Shown: positions 10,191 through 17,615, counted from the stretch's first letter. The stretch is DNA of 19,260 nucleotides from Paracoccaceae bacterium (GCA_006227805.1 SBFT01000147.1:1-19260), one strand, 5' to 3'. Numbers and translations: made by a program. The notes: generated by a model from the sequence alone, not told the origin.

Positions 10191-10523
10191 ATGAGCCGCG
10201 ATCTCCGCCACCTGACCGAACGCCAGATCCTCAAGGCCGAAGCCGAGGGCAAGCTGAAGGGCCTGCGCGGTGAAGGAAAACCCCTGCCCGACCGCACCGG
10301 GCAGGAGATGGTCGATCCCGGCCTCGCTGCCGGACTGCGGATGATGGCCGAAGCGGGTGTCACGCCCGAGGAATTCAGATTGAAAGCGGACCTCGACGCG
10401 GCGCGCGCGGCTTACGCCGATCTGACGGATCCCGAGGAGAAGAAGGCCGCCATGGCGCGCATCGCCGACCTGGAGATGCGCTATAACATGGCGCGCGAGG
10501 CACGGCGCGCCTTCTTCCGCTGA
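10191..10523 (+). CDS. DUF1992 (DnaJ-homologue subfamily C28-like) protein
   Basis: This 110-residue, highly charged, probably helical protein matches the DUF1992 pattern: an N-terminal HLTERQILKAEAEGKLKGL followed by GEGKPLPD. DUF1992 is the conserved domain of the DNAJC28-like family; bacterial members lack a J domain and have no settled function. It begins 27 bases after valS and is likely cotranscribed with it. No strong ribosome-binding site precedes the ATG, which could mean coupling to valS translation. It converges on the crotonase gene with nine bases between the stops. Confidence 0.85.
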   Translation: MSRDLRHLTERQILKAEAEGKLKGLRGEGKPLPDRTGQEMVDPGLAAGLRMMAEAGVTPEEFRLKADLDAARAAYADLTDPEEKKAAMARIADLEMRYNMAREARRAFFR

Positions 10524-10532
10524 CACACGAGC

Positions 10533-11318
10533 TTACTTGAAGACCGCCGGGCGTTTCTGCATCTGCGCCGCGATCACTTCCATCTGGTGGGGCTTGCCCA
10601 CAAGTGCGGCCTGTTCGCGGCTTTCGGCCATCAGGACATCGGCGCGGGGCGCGCCGCTTTCGGCCACCTCGATCAGCCGCTTGGCGGCACGGATGGCGCT
10701 GGGGCTTTTCCCTGCGATCCCGGCCGCCAGATCGCGCGCCGCCGTCAGCGGATCATCGGCGAGCGTGGTCACCAGGCCCCAGCGTTCGGCCTGAGCGGCG
10801 TCTACGGGCTGCGCGGTATAGGTCAGCTGGCGCAGCACGTCCGACCGCACGAGGTGCGGCAGCAGGACCATGCCCCCCATGTCGGGGACCAGGCCCCATT
10901 TCATCTCCATGATGGCGAATTTCGTCTCCGGTGCCGCGATGCGGATGTCCGCGCCCAGCGCCAGTTGCAATCCCGCGCCAAAGCAGACGCCGTGGATGGC
11001 CGCGATCACCGGGACCTCGACGCGCCGCCAGACCAGCGCCACCTCCTGCCAGCGGTTCGCGTCGCCATGGGTGCGCGGCTCGATCAGCCGGTGCGGGTCC
11101 TGGCCTGCCATCGCGGCGAAACTCATGACGTCAAGTCCCGCGCAGAAGGCGTTGCCCTCGCCCGACAGGACGACCGCGCGGGCCTCGCTGGCGGCCACCT
11201 GCTGGCCCGCGTCGATGATCGCCGCGATCATGTCGGGGTCCATCGCGTTCATCTTGTCGGCCCGCGTCAGGGTGACATGGGCCACGTGGTCCTGATGGGT
11301 GACGGTTACACGGGACAT
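10533..11318 (-). CDS. Crotonase (enoyl-CoA hydratase/isomerase) family protein
   Basis: This 261-residue crotonase-fold enzyme acts on acyl-CoA thioesters. The oxyanion-hole segments are NAFCAGLDV (57-64) and IHGVCFGAGLQLALGADIRIA (109-128). At the catalytic positions it has Glu138 (MEMKWGL) and Asp146 (VPDMGG). The Asp fits dienoyl-CoA isomerase better than classic hydratase, which has Glu there, but the third dienoyl-isomerase acid is Gln118. The reaction is therefore unclear. I start at 11318 because GGAGGAGG lies six bases before that ATG, and the 112-residue upstream extension of the open frame has no family similarity. It is divergent from the HisC-like aminotransferase, with an inverted repeat in the gap. 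Confidence 0.9.
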   Translation of the reverse strand: MSRVTVTHQDHVAHVTLTRADKMNAMDPDMIAAIIDAGQQVAASEARAVVLSGEGNAFCAGLDVMSFAAMAGQDPHRLIEPRTHGDANRWQEVALVWRRVEVPVIAAIHGVCFGAGLQLALGADIRIAAPETKFAIMEMKWGLVPDMGGMVLLPHLVRSDVLRQLTYTAQPVDAAQAERWGLVTTLADDPLTAARDLAAGIAGKSPSAIRAAKRLIEVAESGAPRADVLMAESREQAALVGKPHQMEVIAAQMQKRPAVFK

Positions 11319-11336
11319 GGGCGCCCTCCTCCGGCT

Positions 11337-11373
11337 GTCTGGCCGCATCTGAGCCGATCCCGCCGGGCCAGAC
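11337..11373. promoter_or_regulatory. Inverted repeat in the crotonase/aminotransferase divergent gap
   Basis: GTCTGGCC at 11337-11344 and GGCCAGAC at 11366-11373 are perfect 8-base inverted arms separated by 21 bases, inside the 112-base gap (11319-11430). The placement upstream of both genes suggests an operator or a looped regulator site. The regulator is not identifiable. Confidence 0.4.
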
Positions 11374-11430
11374 CAGCGAAACGTCGCGGCATCTTGCAGG
11401 CGCGCGCGGCTTCTGGGCATATCTCGCGCC

Positions 11431-12540
11431 ATGACACACGGACCCCGATACACCCGCCTCGCCCTCGGCCTGCCTTCGACCGTTCCCTTCGTGGGACCCG
11501 AGGCGCAGGAGCGCAGCCTCGGCCGGCCCTTCGCCGCGCGCCTCGGCGCGAACGAGAGCGTCTTCGGCCCCTCGCCCCGCGCGATCGCGGCCATGCGCGA
11601 GGCCGCGGCGGACCTGTGGATGTATGGCGATCCCGAATCCCACGACCTGCGCATGGCCCTGGCCGCGCATCACGGCATCGGCCCCGCCCACGTGATGATC
11701 GGCGAAGGGATCGACGGCCTCCTGGGCTATCTGGTGCGTCTGCTGATCGAGCCGGGCGACGCGGTGGTGACCTCGGACGGGGCCTACCCCACCTTCAACT
11801 ATCATGTCGCGGGCTTCGGCGGTGTGCTGCACAAGGTGCCCTATCGCGACGATGCCGAAGACCCCGCGGCGCTGTTCGCCAGGGCGGCGGAGACGGGCGC
11901 CAAGCTGGTCTACCTGGCCAACCCCGACAACCCGATGGGCAGCTGGCACAAGGGCGCCGACATCGTCGCGGCGCTGAAGGACCTGCCCGAAGGCTGCCTG
12001 CTGATCCTTGACGAGGCCTACGTGGAATGCGCCCCCGAAGGCACCGCGGCGCCGGTCGATGCAGACGATCCCCGGGTGATCCGGATGCGCACCTTCTCCA
12101 AGGTCTACGGGCTGGCGGGCGCGCGGGTCGGCTATGCTCTGGCCGCCCCGGGGCTGATCGACGCCTTCAACAAGATCCGCAACCATTTCGGCATGAACCG
12201 CGCGGCCCAGGCGGGCGCGCTGGCCGCCCTTCAGGATGCCGGGTGGCTGGCCCATGTGCAGGCGCAGATCGCCCGGGCGCGCGACCGGATCGCCGCGATC
12301 GCGCGCGACAACGGACTGACGCCCCTGCCCTCGGCCACCAATTTCGTGACCATCGATTGCGGCCGCGACGGGGTCTTCGCCAGGTCGGTGCTGGAGGGGA
12401 TCGTGAACCGCGGCGTCTTCGTGCGGATGCCCTTCGCCGCGCCCCAGAACCGCTGCATCCGCGTCAGTTGCGGCACCGATGCGGATCTCGATGCCTTCGC
12501 GGCAGCCTTGCCCGCGGCCCTGAAGGACGCGCGGGGATAG
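11431..12540 (+). CDS. HisC-like PLP-dependent aminotransferase (class I/II)
   Basis: This 369-residue fold-type I aminotransferase resembles histidinol-phosphate aminotransferase. It has the N-terminal ARLGANESVFGPSP, GEGIDGLLGYL for phosphate binding, NPDNPMG (164-170), DEAY (194-197) contacting PLP, and TFSKVYGLAGARVGY with the Schiff-base Lys224. C-terminal Arg residues in NRCIRVSCG bind the substrate carboxylate. HisC, aromatic and other aminotransferases share this layout. No histidine genes are close, so the substrate remains open. No ribosome-binding site is visible before the ATG, and CATATC lies only eight bases upstream, so a very short or absent mRNA leader is possible. Confidence 0.88.
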   Translation: MTHGPRYTRLALGLPSTVPFVGPEAQERSLGRPFAARLGANESVFGPSPRAIAAMREAAADLWMYGDPESHDLRMALAAHHGIGPAHVMIGEGIDGLLGYLVRLLIEPGDAVVTSDGAYPTFNYHVAGFGGVLHKVPYRDDAEDPAALFARAAETGAKLVYLANPDNPMGSWHKGADIVAALKDLPEGCLLILDEAYVECAPEGTAAPVDADDPRVIRMRTFSKVYGLAGARVGYALAAPGLIDAFNKIRNHFGMNRAAQAGALAALQDAGWLAHVQAQIARARDRIAAIARDNGLTPLPSATNFVTIDCGRDGVFARSVLEGIVNRGVFVRMPFAAPQNRCIRVSCGTDADLDAFAAALPAALKDARG

Positions 12541-12560
12541 GCGCGGTCACGACAGTTTTA

Positions 12561-12574
12561 TCGCCGTGCGGCGA
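12561..12574. other. Short GC palindrome between the aminotransferase and DUF305 genes
   Basis: TCGCC, GTGC loop, GGCGA forms a compact hairpin 20 bases after the aminotransferase stop. It has no T-run downstream on the plus strand, so it is not a convincing intrinsic terminator for the upstream gene. On the minus strand TAAAA follows it, but no minus gene ends there. Confidence 0.25.
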
Positions 12575-12603
12575 CGCGCGTGATATCGCTGAAATGAAAC
12601 ATA

Positions 12604-12981
12604 ATGAAGGCGATTGCCATGCGTCCCACCCTGCCCATCATCCTTGTCCTGGCCGCCCTTGGAACCCCTGCCGTGGCGCAGCAGACGAACGCTCACGCCG
12701 GCCACCAGATGGCCGCGACGCCCGACAGCCCGGCCGCCCAGGCCTTTGCCGAGGCGAATGCGCGGATGCATTCCGCCATGTCGATCGAGATGACGGGAGA
12801 CGCCGATGTCGATTTCATCCGGGGCATGATCCCGCACCACGAAGGCGCGGTCGACATGGCGCGGATCGTGCTCGAGCATGGGACCGATCCCGAGGTGCGC
12901 AAGCTGGCCGAAGACATCATCGCCGCGCAGGAGGCCGAAATCGCCTGGATGCGCGACTGGCTGGCCGCCAGGGGATACTAA
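12604..12981 (+). CDS. DUF305 periplasmic protein (CopM-type, metal-associated)
   Basis: This encodes a small secreted protein. A signal peptide is visible: basic N-terminus, LPIILVLAALGTP hydrophobic core, and likely cleavage after AVA at AVAQQ. The mature part has a His-rich start (NAHAGHQM) and the DUF305 signature MIPHHEGAVDMA, whose His and Met residues fit copper or silver binding as known for CopM-like proteins. About 100 mature residues is usual for one DUF305 unit. The ATG at 12619 may be the true start because AAGG lies eight bases before it, while nothing precedes the ATG at 12604; both leave a signal peptide. Its stop overlaps the stop of the convergent aminotransferase gene. Confidence 0.88.
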   Translation: MKAIAMRPTLPIILVLAALGTPAVAQQTNAHAGHQMAATPDSPAAQAFAEANARMHSAMSIEMTGDADVDFIRGMIPHHEGAVDMARIVLEHGTDPEVRKLAEDIIAAQEAEIAWMRDWLAARGY

Positions 12982-14192
12982 GCGCCCCCCGCGATCACCC
13001 GCGCCGCCGCTTCCAGCCCGCCCTTGCCATGGGGCAGACCCAGCGCGGTCAGGCCCGCCTCGATCCCGCCCAGCATCCCCAGGACCATCTGGCCGTTCAC
13101 ATGGCCCATGTGTCCCAGCCGGAAGAACCCGTGCCAGGCCGGATCGTCCGGCGGCGCCATCCCCAGCCCGATGCCGAGCGTCAGGCCAAGATTGCCCTCG
13201 ACCCAGGCGCGCAACGCGGTGCCATGGGGCGCGCCGATGCGAAGCGCGGTCACCGCGCGCGAGCGGTGCGCGGGATCCGCGACGTTCAGCTTCAGGGGCC
13301 CCTCCGCGCCCCAGGCCTCGCAGGCGGCCCAGATGGCGCGGGCGAGGCGCTCATGGCGCGCCCAGATCGCCTCGATCCCCTCGTCGGCGATCATGCCCAG
13401 CGCCGTGCGCAGACCGTAGAGATGATGCGTCGGCGCGGTGCCGTCGAAATACTGCCAGAACTCGGTCGGTTCGGCGCGCGGCGTCCAGTCCCAATAGCGG
13501 CTGACCCGCGCCATCTTCGCCCGCACCCCGGCCGCGCGGTCGTTGAAGAAGACGAAGGCCATGCCCGGCGGCACCATCAGCCCCTTCTGGCAGCCGGTCA
13601 CCATGACATCGACGCCCCAGGCATCCATCTCGAACCGGTCGCAGCCCAGCGACGCGATGCAATCGGCCATCAGCAGGGCGGGATGGCCCAGATCGTCGAG
13701 GACCTTCCGCAATCCCGCCACGTCGTTCCGGACCGAACTCGAGGTATCCACATGCACCGCCAGCACCGCCTTAATCCGGTGCGCGCCGTCGCCGCGCAGG
13801 GTCTCGGCGATGCGGTCGAGGTCCCAGGGCGCGGACTTGCCGAAATCGATCACCTGCACCTCGGCGCCGAGGCCCGCCGCCATGTCCCCCCAGCCATGCC
13901 CGAACCGCCCCGTCGCGGGCACCAGCACCGCGTCGCCGGGCGCGACGACGTTGGCCAGCGCCGCCTCCCAGGCGGCATGGCCGTTGCCGATGTAGATCGC
14001 GACATGACCACGGGTGCGCGCCACGTCGCGCAGACCCGACACGAGGCCAGGCATCATCTCGATCAGCTCGCCGCCATAGATGTTGGGGGCGGCGCGGTGC
14101 ATCGCCTGCAGCACGGCCTCGGGCATGACCGAGGGCCCCGGGATCGCCAGATAGCTGCGCCCGCCCGCGCCTTCGATCCGATTCTGTGCCAT
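12978..14192 (-). CDS. Class V PLP-dependent aminotransferase (serine/alanine/aspartate-glyoxylate type)
   Basis: This 404-residue fold-type I aminotransferase is of class V. Evidence is the N-terminal LAIPGPSVMPEAV, the GNGHAAWEAAL turn that binds PLP phosphate (69-79), MADCIASLG with Asp177 contacting the pyridine nitrogen, and VTGCQKGLMVPPG with the Schiff-base Lys203. The family includes serine-glyoxylate aminotransferase of the serine cycle and aspartate-glyoxylate aminotransferase BhcA of the beta-hydroxyaspartate cycle. No serine-cycle or bhc genes are adjacent, so the amino donor cannot be stated. AAGGG upstream of the ATG supports the start. Its TAG stop shares three bases with the DUF305 TAA region (CTAA at 12978-12981 read on both strands). 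Confidence 0.9.
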   Translation of the reverse strand: MAQNRIEGAGGRSYLAIPGPSVMPEAVLQAMHRAAPNIYGGELIEMMPGLVSGLRDVARTRGHVAIYIGNGHAAWEAALANVVAPGDAVLVPATGRFGHGWGDMAAGLGAEVQVIDFGKSAPWDLDRIAETLRGDGAHRIKAVLAVHVDTSSSVRNDVAGLRKVLDDLGHPALLMADCIASLGCDRFEMDAWGVDVMVTGCQKGLMVPPGMAFVFFNDRAAGVRAKMARVSRYWDWTPRAEPTEFWQYFDGTAPTHHLYGLRTALGMIADEGIEAIWARHERLARAIWAACEAWGAEGPLKLNVADPAHRSRAVTALRIGAPHGTALRAWVEGNLGLTLGIGLGMAPPDDPAWHGFFRLGHMGHVNGQMVLGMLGGIEAGLTALGLPHGKGGLEAAARVIAGGA

Positions 14193-14225
14193 GGCCTGCC
14201 CTTTCCGATGCCCGCATAAGGCCGC

Positions 14226-14253
14226 ACCCTAGTCCCGCGCGCCGCATGGTCAA
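14226..14253 (-). promoter_or_regulatory. Putative promoter of the class V aminotransferase
   Basis: On the minus strand, TTGACC (plus positions 14248-14253), a 16-base spacer and TAGGGT (14226-14231) resemble a sigma-70 promoter ending about 33 bases before the start codon. The -35 is good and the -10 is weak. It includes one of the five CTAG tetramers. Confidence 0.4.
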
Positions 14254-14286
14254 TCCGTCGCGACCGACCCCGCATCGGGCTTTCGC

Positions 14287-14314
14287 TTGCAGAAGCGGCG
14301 GGCGCGGACTACAC
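14287..14314 (+). promoter_or_regulatory. Possible promoter of the ABC exporter gene
   Basis: TTGCAG at 14287-14292, a 16-base spacer and CTACAC at 14309-14314 lie 37 bases before the ATG. The match is modest. The rest of the 158-base divergent gap (14193-14350) shows no other clear signal. Confidence 0.3.
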
Positions 14315-14350
14315 CCGGATTTCGACAAGGGCAACCGCGACCGGACCTGA

Positions 14351-16246
14351 ATGGCGCAGGACAAGACATCCCCGGACAGCGGGAAGACGACGCCACACGC
14401 CACGTCGCGCGTGCTCTTGGGCTGGCTCTGGCGTCGCTACCTGCACAAGTATGTGGGCCTGCTCAGCATCGCGATGGTCTTCATGATCATCGAAGGATCG
14501 ACCCTGGGCGCCATCAGCTACATGATGCAGCCGATGTTCGACAACGTCTTCGTCCAGCGCAACGAAGGCGCGCTCTGGCCGGTGGCGCTGCTGATCCTCG
14601 CGATCTTCGTCATCCGCGCCATCTCGGGCGTGATCTCGAAACTCATCCTGACGCGCATCTCGCTGAAGACGGCGGCCGACCTGCGCTTCGACCTCCTCGA
14701 CCACCTGATCCGGCAGGACGGCGCCTTTCACCAGTCGCACCCGCCGGGCTTCCTGATCCAGCGCGTCCAGTCCGACGTGGAAGCGGTCAACTTCGTCTGG
14801 CGCGTTCTGATCACGGGTGCGGCGCGCGACGCGATCTCGCTGGCGGTTCTGATGGGGGTGGCGATCAGCATCGACTGGCGCTGGGCGGCGCTGGCCTGCA
14901 TCGGCGTGCCCCTGATGCTGGCCCCGGCCTTCGGGGCCCAGCGCTATGTCCGCAAGAAGGCGCGCGCAGCCCGCGACATCGGCGCGCAACTGGCCACGCG
15001 CCTCGACGAGATCTTCCACGGCATCGTGCCGGTCAAGCTGAACCGCCTCGAAGGCTACCAGTCGCGCCGCTTCCGCGACCAGACCGACCGCTACATCTAT
15101 TCCGAGACGCGCGCGGCGCTGGGAACCTCGTCCATCCCGGGCCTCGTGGACATCATGGGCGGCATCGGCTTCATGTGCGTGCTGGTCTTCGGCGGGTCCG
15201 AGATCATCGCCGGCGAAAAGACCGTGGGCCAGTTCATGTCCTTCTTCACCGCCATGGGACTGGCCTTCGACCCGATGCGGCGGCTGGGTGGGCTGGCGGG
15301 CTACTGGCAGGGGGCGGCGGCGGCGATCGAGCGGCTGAAGGAACTGATCGACACGCCGATCAGGCTGGTCTCGCCCCCGAACCCCGTGCCCGCGCCCAAG
15401 GGCCTGCCCGGGATCGAGATGTCGGGCGTCAGCTTCGCCTATGGCGACGCGCCGGTCCTGCGCGACCTGTCGCTGGTCGCCGAGGCGGGCAGGACGACGG
15501 CGCTGGTCGGGGCTTCGGGTGCCGGCAAGTCGACCATCTTCAACCTGCTGACGCGCCTGGTCGATCCTCAGCAAGGCAAGGTCAGCGTGGGCGGCGTGCC
15601 GGTGGACGCGATGTCGCTCGACGATCTGCGCGGCCTCTTCTCGGTCGTCACGCAGGAGGCGCTCCTCTTCGACGAGACCCTGCGCGAAAACATCCTCCTC
15701 GGCCGGACGGACGTGACCGAGGAGCAGCTCCAGCGCGTTCTCGACGCGGCCCATGTCTCGGACTTCCTGCCGAAACTGGCCGATGGCCTCGAGACGCGCG
15801 TCGGTCCCCGGGGCAGCGCGCTGTCCGGCGGGCAGCGCCAGCGCGTGGTGATCGCGCGCGCGCTTCTGCGCGACACGCCGATCCTGCTTCTGGACGAGGC
15901 CACCAGCGCGCTCGACGCGCAATCCGAAAGCGTGGTGCAGGAGGCGCTGGACCGGCTGGCGGGCGGGCGCACGACCATCGTGATCGCGCATCGTCTCTCG
16001 ACCATCCAGAACGCCGACAAGATCGTGGTGATGGATCGCGGCCGGGTGATCGACGAAGGCACCCATGACGAGCTTCTGGCCAAGGGCGGCACCTATGCCG
16101 ATCTCTACCGGCTGCAATTCCGCGACGGCAAGTCCGTGGTCGACCCCGAAGGAACGCAGGCCTTGTCGCCGCAAGCCGCACCGCCGGAACCCGAGGCCGC
16201 TCCGGGGGGCTGGTTCGGCCGTATCAGACAAAGGCTGCTGGGCTGA
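14351..16246 (+). CDS. MsbA-like ABC exporter (fused permease and ATPase)
   Basis: This 631-residue half-transporter acts in the inner membrane as a homodimer. Six hydrophobic segments fill about residues 30-310, followed by an ATPase domain with Walker A GASGAGKST (387-395), Q-loop VVTQEALLFDE, signature LSGGQRQR (from 491), Walker B ILLLDEATSALD (from 511) and H-loop IAHRLST. It resembles MsbA and related lipid or multidrug exporters; substrate specificity cannot be read from sequence. The C-terminal 35 residues are Pro/Ala-rich and end in a short basic tail. GGACCTGA immediately precedes the ATG, a poor ribosome-binding site. The gene is divergent from the aminotransferase and followed by ygfZ after a GC-repeat spacer. 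Confidence 0.94.
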   Translation: MAQDKTSPDSGKTTPHATSRVLLGWLWRRYLHKYVGLLSIAMVFMIIEGSTLGAISYMMQPMFDNVFVQRNEGALWPVALLILAIFVIRAISGVISKLILTRISLKTAADLRFDLLDHLIRQDGAFHQSHPPGFLIQRVQSDVEAVNFVWRVLITGAARDAISLAVLMGVAISIDWRWAALACIGVPLMLAPAFGAQRYVRKKARAARDIGAQLATRLDEIFHGIVPVKLNRLEGYQSRRFRDQTDRYIYSETRAALGTSSIPGLVDIMGGIGFMCVLVFGGSEIIAGEKTVGQFMSFFTAMGLAFDPMRRLGGLAGYWQGAAAAIERLKELIDTPIRLVSPPNPVPAPKGLPGIEMSGVSFAYGDAPVLRDLSLVAEAGRTTALVGASGAGKSTIFNLLTRLVDPQQGKVSVGGVPVDAMSLDDLRGLFSVVTQEALLFDETLRENILLGRTDVTEEQLQRVLDAAHVSDFLPKLADGLETRVGPRGSALSGGQRQRVVIARALLRDTPILLLDEATSALDAQSESVVQEALDRLAGGRTTIVIAHRLSTIQNADKIVVMDRGRVIDEGTHDELLAKGGTYADLYRLQFRDGKSVVDPEGTQALSPQAAPPEPEAAPGGWFGRIRQRLLG

Positions 16247-16248
16247 CA

Positions 16249-16291
16249 CGGGCCGGGGCGGGCCGGACCGGGCCGGGCCGGGCCGGGGCGC
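16249..16291 (+). repeat. GGGCC-type short tandem repeat
   Basis: Directly after the exporter stop is a run of degenerate five-base units (CGGGC/GGGCC), including three exact consecutive copies. It is all G and C apart from a single A. It may be a slippage product. It lacks a T-run, so a classical terminator is not supported. Confidence 0.6.
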
Positions 16292-16300
16292 AGTTCCCCG

Positions 16301-16328
16301 TTGCGTGGACCGCGGCCCGGATTATCTA
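16301..16328 (+). promoter_or_regulatory. Putative ygfZ promoter
   Basis: TTGCGT at 16301-16306, a 16-base spacer and TATCTA at 16323-16328 lie 29 bases before the ATG. The -10 is one of the better matches in the window and contains a CTAG at 16326-16329. Confidence 0.45.
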
Positions 16329-16356
16329 GTGGGCCGAGACAAGAACGGAGCCGCCC

Positions 16357-17094
16357 ATGACCAGCCGCCGTATCCTTTCGCTGACAGGTCCCGACGCCCG
16401 CGACTTCCTCCAGGGCCTGATCACCAACGATGTCCGCAAGCTGGACCAGGGCCTGGTCTATGCCGCGATCCTGACGCCGCAGGGCAAGTATCTGGCCGAT
16501 TTCTTCCTGTGCCGGCGAGGCGACGCGATCCTTCTGGACGTGGCCGCGGACCTGGCCGAGAGCCTGATCAGGCGCCTGACCATGTACAAGCTGCGCGCGG
16601 ATGTGACCATCGCCGACAGCGGCCTGCACTTGCAGCGCGGCACCGGCCCCACGCCCGAGGGCGCCCTGCCCGATCCGCGCCACCCCGCGCTGGGCTGGCG
16701 CGCCTACACGCCCGCCCCCGAAGGCGATGACGGCACCGACTGGGACGCCCTGCGGGTCGCCCACCTGATCCCCGAGAGCGGCATCGAGCTGACGCCCGAC
16801 ACCTTCATCCTCGAGGCCGGGTTCGAGGCGCTGAACGGCGTCGATTTCCGCAAGGGCTGCTATGTCGGCCAGGAAGTCACCGCCCGGATGAAGCACAAGA
16901 CCGACCTGCGCAAGGGCCTCGCCCGGGTGCGGATCACCGGACCCGCGGCACCCGGGACCGAGATCACCGCCGACGGCAAGCCCGCGGGCCTCCTGCATAC
17001 CCGCGCGGGCGACCGGGCCATCGCCTATCTGCGCTTCGACCGCGCCGAAGGAACCCTGCAGGCGGGCGAAGCCGTCCTCAGACGCGCGGACTGA
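16357..17094 (+). CDS. ygfZ: YgfZ/GcvT-like folate-binding Fe-S maintenance protein
   Basis: This 245-residue tetrahydrofolate-binding protein of the YgfZ/CAF17/IBA57 family supports assembly or repair of Fe-S enzymes. The family signature KGCYVGQE is intact at 166-173 with its conserved Cys168, preceded by the GcvT-like fold (LQGLITNDV near 18-26, LTPQGKYLADFF near 39-50). The length is somewhat shorter than E. coli YgfZ (326) and fits compact alphaproteobacterial forms. GGAG lies six bases before the ATG. It reads in the same direction as the ABC exporter but has its own likely promoter. The function is inferred from family; there is no Fe-S operon in the window. Confidence 0.92.
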   Translation: MTSRRILSLTGPDARDFLQGLITNDVRKLDQGLVYAAILTPQGKYLADFFLCRRGDAILLDVAADLAESLIRRLTMYKLRADVTIADSGLHLQRGTGPTPEGALPDPRHPALGWRAYTPAPEGDDGTDWDALRVAHLIPESGIELTPDTFILEAGFEALNGVDFRKGCYVGQEVTARMKHKTDLRKGLARVRITGPAAPGTEITADGKPAGLLHTRAGDRAIAYLRFDRAEGTLQAGEAVLRRAD

Positions 17095-17123
17095 CGCCAG
17101 GGCTTCCTCTCGCCGGAAATATC

Positions 17124-17178
17124 CCGGGGGGCTGCGCGGCACGCGCAGCGGGGGCAGAGCCCCCTCCCGATCCCCCGG
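17124..17178. repeat. Three-stem intergenic structured element
   Basis: An outer 7-base stem pairs CCGGGGG (17124-17130) with CCCCCGG (17172-17178). It encloses two adjacent perfect hairpins: 17131-17149 with 8-base arms and a GCA loop, and 17150-17164 with 6-base arms (GGGGGC/GCCCCC) and an AGA loop. It begins 30 bases after the ygfZ stop. From memory, GGAAATATCCCGGGGG followed by GGGGGCAGAGCCCCC-like hairpins is a frequent intergenic element in Rhodobacterales. It may act in termination or mRNA stability, but no T-run directly follows. Confidence 0.6.
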
Positions 17179-17274
17179 ATCGCCGCCTTTTTCGGCATGC
17201 AGAAGTATTCTTTTCCCGAACCGTCGCTTTGCTCTGGTCATGTCGCAATCGGCGCGCTAAGTGCCGGTTACGGA

Positions 17275-17292
17275 TGTTTCCTTTCGGAAACA
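17275..17292 (+). other. Leader hairpin upstream of the 86-residue gene
   Basis: TGTTTCC, TTTC loop, GGAAACA forms a perfect 7-base stem ending 24 bases before the ATG at 17317, just ahead of the GGGGAAG ribosome-binding site. It may be an operator or an mRNA leader structure. The rest of 17165-17316 shows no convincing promoter or gene. Confidence 0.45.
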
Positions 17293-17316
17293 CAGGACAG
17301 CAGAACGGGGAAGACC

Positions 17317-17577
17317 ATGCCGCGCTACAACACGCAGTTCGAACTGGACGTGGACGATATCGACCTGATCGAAACGGCGCTGCGCGACCGCAAGAAATAC
17401 CTGTCCCTGCAGCGCCTGACGATGATTTCGGGCGACGGCAGCACCGCCGATCCCGAAGGCCTGGCAGCGATCGACGCGGCCATCGGCGCCACCCACGATC
17501 TGCTGGGCCGGCTGCACAACCAGAAGGTCTTCTACCGCCCGACCCAGGCGCGCAGCGCGCCCTATATCAGCGGCTGA
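17317..17577 (+). CDS. Small conserved-looking protein, 86 residues
   Basis: I do not recognise a characterised family. The protein begins MPRYNTQFELDVDDIDLIE, is mostly acidic and helical in its first half (ETALRDRKKYLSLQRL), and ends with LLGRLHNQKVFYRP followed by a short tail. It has no signal peptide, membrane segment or Cys. I chose the ATG at 17317 over an in-frame ATG at 17197 because GGGGAAG lies four bases before it and the longer N-terminus would translate the leader hairpin. Codon use and the strong ribosome-binding site support a real gene. It converges on yebC with 38 bases between the stops, containing a direct repeat CGCCAGGCT. Confidence 0.75.
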   Translation: MPRYNTQFELDVDDIDLIETALRDRKKYLSLQRLTMISGDGSTADPEGLAAIDAAIGATHDLLGRLHNQKVFYRPTQARSAPYISG

Positions 17578-17615
17578 CGCCAGGCTGCGGCGCCAGGCTC
17601 GGGCGCGGCCCGGCC

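Noticed and set aside
12561..12574. Intrinsic terminator after the HisC-like gene
   Set aside because: The stem is short and there is no T-run after it on the plus strand.
12978..12981. Overlapping convergent stop codons of the DUF305 and aminotransferase genes
   Set aside because: It is real (CTAA gives TAA on plus and TAG on minus) but is simply compact packing; no function is implied.
12978..14192. BhcA of the beta-hydroxyaspartate cycle
   Set aside because: The family fits, but bhcB, bhcC, bhcD and bhcR are not adjacent, so the specific assignment is not supported.
12027..14219. 730-residue plus-strand open frame spanning three genes
   Set aside because: It crosses the aminotransferase, the DUF305 gene and the antisense of the class V aminotransferase without any domain of its own.
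14309..16249. 646-residue minus-strand open frame antisense to the ABC exporter
   Set aside because: It is a shadow; all ABC motifs lie on the plus strand.
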